Source of the DNA: Comamonadaceae bacterium
Lineage (GTDB): Bacteria; Pseudomonadota; Gammaproteobacteria; Burkholderiales; Burkholderiaceae_C
Direction: 5' to 3'
DNA: 7,947 nucleotides
NCBI GenBank assembly: GCA_947460165.1
Contig: CANHKH010000144.1
Span: 1 to 7,947 of the forward strand
This document shows, one piece after another, positions 5,468 through 7,947 of this stretch. How positions within the stretch are numbered: the stretch's first letter is position 1; the number at the start of each line of letters is the position of its first letter. Position numbers and translations under genes: made by a program. The notes beneath the pieces are model-generated. The model saw only the letters and a program-made list of their open reading frames with translations. It did not search any database and had not been told where the DNA came from.

Positions 5468-6484
5468 TTACGCGCCGGTTGACGCTGCGCATGCCGATTG
5501 CTTTTTCATGCGCAGCAGCGCTGTCACAGTCTGGGTAACGGGCAAGTCCAGGCCGAGCGCGCTGGCCAGCGCGGCGAACACCAGGATGCTGTTTTCGACC
5601 TCGGCCGGGCGTTCCATCTCGAAGTCCTGCAGCATGGATGGCCGGACCGGCTTGCCGCGGTAAAAATCGAGCCGGGCTTCGATGTCCTCGTTGACCTGCA
5701 GACCCAGGGCACGGCCAATGGCGGTGCCGTCGTGCATGATGGTGGCCAGCACGCTGCGCGCTTGTGGGTCTGCCACCAGGCGGTCAAGCGCACAGCCGGT
5801 CAATGCAGCGACCGAGCCGGCGCTGGACGCCAGCAGCGTTTTGGTCCAAATCTCGTCGCGGATGTGGCTGGTGAGCCGGGCCTGGTAACCGGCTGCGCAC
5901 AAACGGGCCGTGAAGCGCTCGAGCAGGGCGTTGCAGGTGCCGTCCGGCTTGCCCATGATCAGGTTGTTGCGCTGCGGCGTGGTGTTCATCACCACACCCG
6001 GCATCACGATCTCATTGGACGATTGCACGACACAGCCCACGATGCTCTGCGGCGCCAGCGTGCGCTCCAGCAGTCGGTCCGGGTCGATCAGCGCGCGCAG
6101 CCAGTCGGGCAGTTGCACCGGCATGCCTTGGTCGAACCACCATGGAATGCCGTTCATCGCGAACACCAGCAACCCATCAGGCTTGAGCAGGCCGGGCAGC
6201 GCGGCAGCGATGGACGGCAGGGCAGGGCCTTTGACGGCGACCACCACCACGTTCTGGGGCGCTATTGGCGAAGCGGTGTCGAAGCAGGGGATGCGCACGG
6301 TGTTGCGCACGGCGTTGTGCTCGGGCCCGGCGACCAGGGTCAGACCGTTGGCGGCGATGGCTGCGCCATGCGGGCCGCGCGCGATGACGCTCAGGTTCTC
6401 ACCAGCCAGCGCCAGCCGCGCCGCGATGCTGCCGCCGATGGCGCCTGCACCGTAGACGCAGATATCAAGTGGGTCGGGCTTCAT
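5468..6484 (-). CDS. Ketopantoate-reductase family protein (ApbA/PanE-like), altered substrate site
   Basis: A 338-residue NAD(P)H-dependent 2-oxoacid reductase-like protein. The N-terminal Rossmann domain starts with VYGAGAIGG (10-18) and contains VVVVAVKGPAL (K85) and FAMNGIP (N111). The C-terminal helical domain has IWTKTLLASSAGSVAALTG (212-230) and PSMLQDFEMERPAEVE (282-297). Compared with E. coli PanE as I remember it, N98, K176, S244 and E256 correspond to N111, K215, S283 and E295, while the pocket asparagines N180 and N184 correspond to A219 and G223. It therefore keeps the hydride-transfer machinery but probably does not act on ketopantoate; a 2-oxo or 3-hydroxy acid of the neighbouring catabolic pathway is possible. 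Length is slightly above the usual ~300. It is convergent with the synthetase gene, 11 bases apart. No clear ribosome-binding site precedes the ATG. No specific gene symbol is justified. Confidence 0.88.
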   Translation of the reverse strand: MKPDPLDICVYGAGAIGGSIAARLALAGENLSVIARGPHGAAIAANGLTLVAGPEHNAVRNTVRIPCFDTASPIAPQNVVVVAVKGPALPSIAAALPGLLKPDGLLVFAMNGIPWWFDQGMPVQLPDWLRALIDPDRLLERTLAPQSIVGCVVQSSNEIVMPGVVMNTTPQRNNLIMGKPDGTCNALLERFTARLCAAGYQARLTSHIRDEIWTKTLLASSAGSVAALTGCALDRLVADPQARSVLATIMHDGTAIGRALGLQVNEDIEARLDFYRGKPVRPSMLQDFEMERPAEVENSILVFAALASALGLDLPVTQTVTALLRMKKQSACAASTGA

Positions 6485-6513
6485 GGGTCAGTCGCTGATG
6501 AGGCATGCGTTGC

Positions 6514-6541
6514 ATTGTTTCACACGGGTGTGCTCCAGCAA
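6514..6541 (-). promoter_or_regulatory. Weak promoter candidate with a CACAC/GTGTG dyad
   Basis: Upstream of the reductase gene, the minus strand has TTGCTG (6541-6536) and AACAAT (6519-6514) with a 16-base spacer, each matching four of six consensus bases. The spacer contains the dyad CACAC-GG-GTGTG (6521-6532), which could be an operator. The position, 30 bases before the ATG, is suitable. There is no independent support. Confidence 0.22.
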
Positions 6542-6563
6542 AACGGGATTTTGCAGCTGGGCA

Positions 6564-6773
6564 CAATTAGCCAAGCGCCTGCAGGCGCCCCACGTTCCAT
6601 CGGCCAAGCTCCACGGCGAGCTCAAAAACACCTACAAGATCAAGCTGCGTGACACCGGCTACCGCTTGATCTATGAGGTGATAGACCAACGCGTGGTGGT
6701 TTTCGTGATCGCGGTTGGGCGACGCGACCACGACACGGTCTACCAGCACGCAGCGCAGCGCCACAAGCCCTGA
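6564..6773 (+). pseudogene. RelE/ParE-superfamily toxin remnant, N-terminus missing, no antitoxin
   Basis: The frame ending at 6773 encodes about 69 residues that match the C-terminal three quarters of RelE-type mRNA interferases: QLAKRLQAPHVPSAKLHG, then NTYKIKLRDTGYRLIYEV, then VVVFVIAVGRRDHDTVY. This includes the basic and aromatic residues of the last strands (RLIYEV, AVGRRD). Full-length relatives are about 85-95 residues and begin with a strand and helix of the type F-x-x-x-A-x-x-E-W. Here the preceding codons, though open back to ATG 6483, are unrelated (Cys/His-rich, overlapping the start of the opposite reductase gene) and have no ribosome-binding site. No relB-like antitoxin gene lies upstream. 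It is most likely an inactive remnant left by a deletion. The stop is four bases from the uvrA stop on the other strand. A 96-residue call from 6483 is possible in automatic annotation. Confidence 0.72.
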
Positions 6774-6777
6774 GTCT

Positions 6778-7947
<1,170 letters not shown>

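Noticed and set aside
5498..6652. 384-codon open frame on the plus strand
   Set aside because: It is antisense to the ketopantoate-reductase-like gene, has no ribosome-binding site and no recognisable domain.

Overview
The window looks like a chromosomal segment from a high-GC betaproteobacterium of the order Burkholderiales, probably Comamonadaceae. The reasons are the Bug-type (TctC) periplasmic binding protein, the thiolase/DUF35/acyl-CoA synthetase gene set, the strong G/C bias at third codon positions, and an alanine-rich UvrA paralogue. Genus cannot be settled from the sequence alone.

Left edge (1-455): the beginning of an IS3-family insertion sequence on the minus strand, cut by the window edge. 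Its orfA carries an in-frame TAA at codon 54. The programmed -1 frameshift signal (slippery heptamer, 5-base spacer, 10-bp stem) is still intact. A short gap (368-455) follows, with one TTGACA box and no convincing partner.

Mosaic gene (456-1733): a single open reading frame made of three unrelated 5' pieces in one frame. They are the ribosome-binding site and first ~49 codons of an MmgE/PrpD-family gene, the leader, ribosome-binding site and signal peptide of a branched-chain-amino-acid-type ABC binding protein, and an almost complete Bug/TctC binding protein that has lost only its first few codons. The likely product starts at 645 and has two signal peptides in tandem. The simplest reading is that an operon collapsed through two deletions.

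Catabolic operon (645-5456, plus strand): the Bug-type binding protein, a thiolase-fold protein without the usual nucleophilic cysteine, a DUF35 zinc-ribbon/OB-fold protein, and a fused NDP-forming acyl-CoA synthetase. The last three are joined by ATGA overlaps. Together they suggest uptake of an organic acid, its activation to (or release from) CoA, and carbon-carbon bond cleavage or formation on the CoA ester. The substrate is unknown.

Right part (5468-7947): a ketopantoate-reductase-family gene on the minus strand, convergent with the operon and lacking two substrate-site asparagines. Next come a 5'-truncated relE-type toxin remnant with no antitoxin, on the plus strand, and the C-terminal 389 codons of a UvrA-type excinuclease on the minus strand that runs off the right edge. 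No tRNA, rRNA, CRISPR array, riboswitch or convincing intrinsic terminator was seen.
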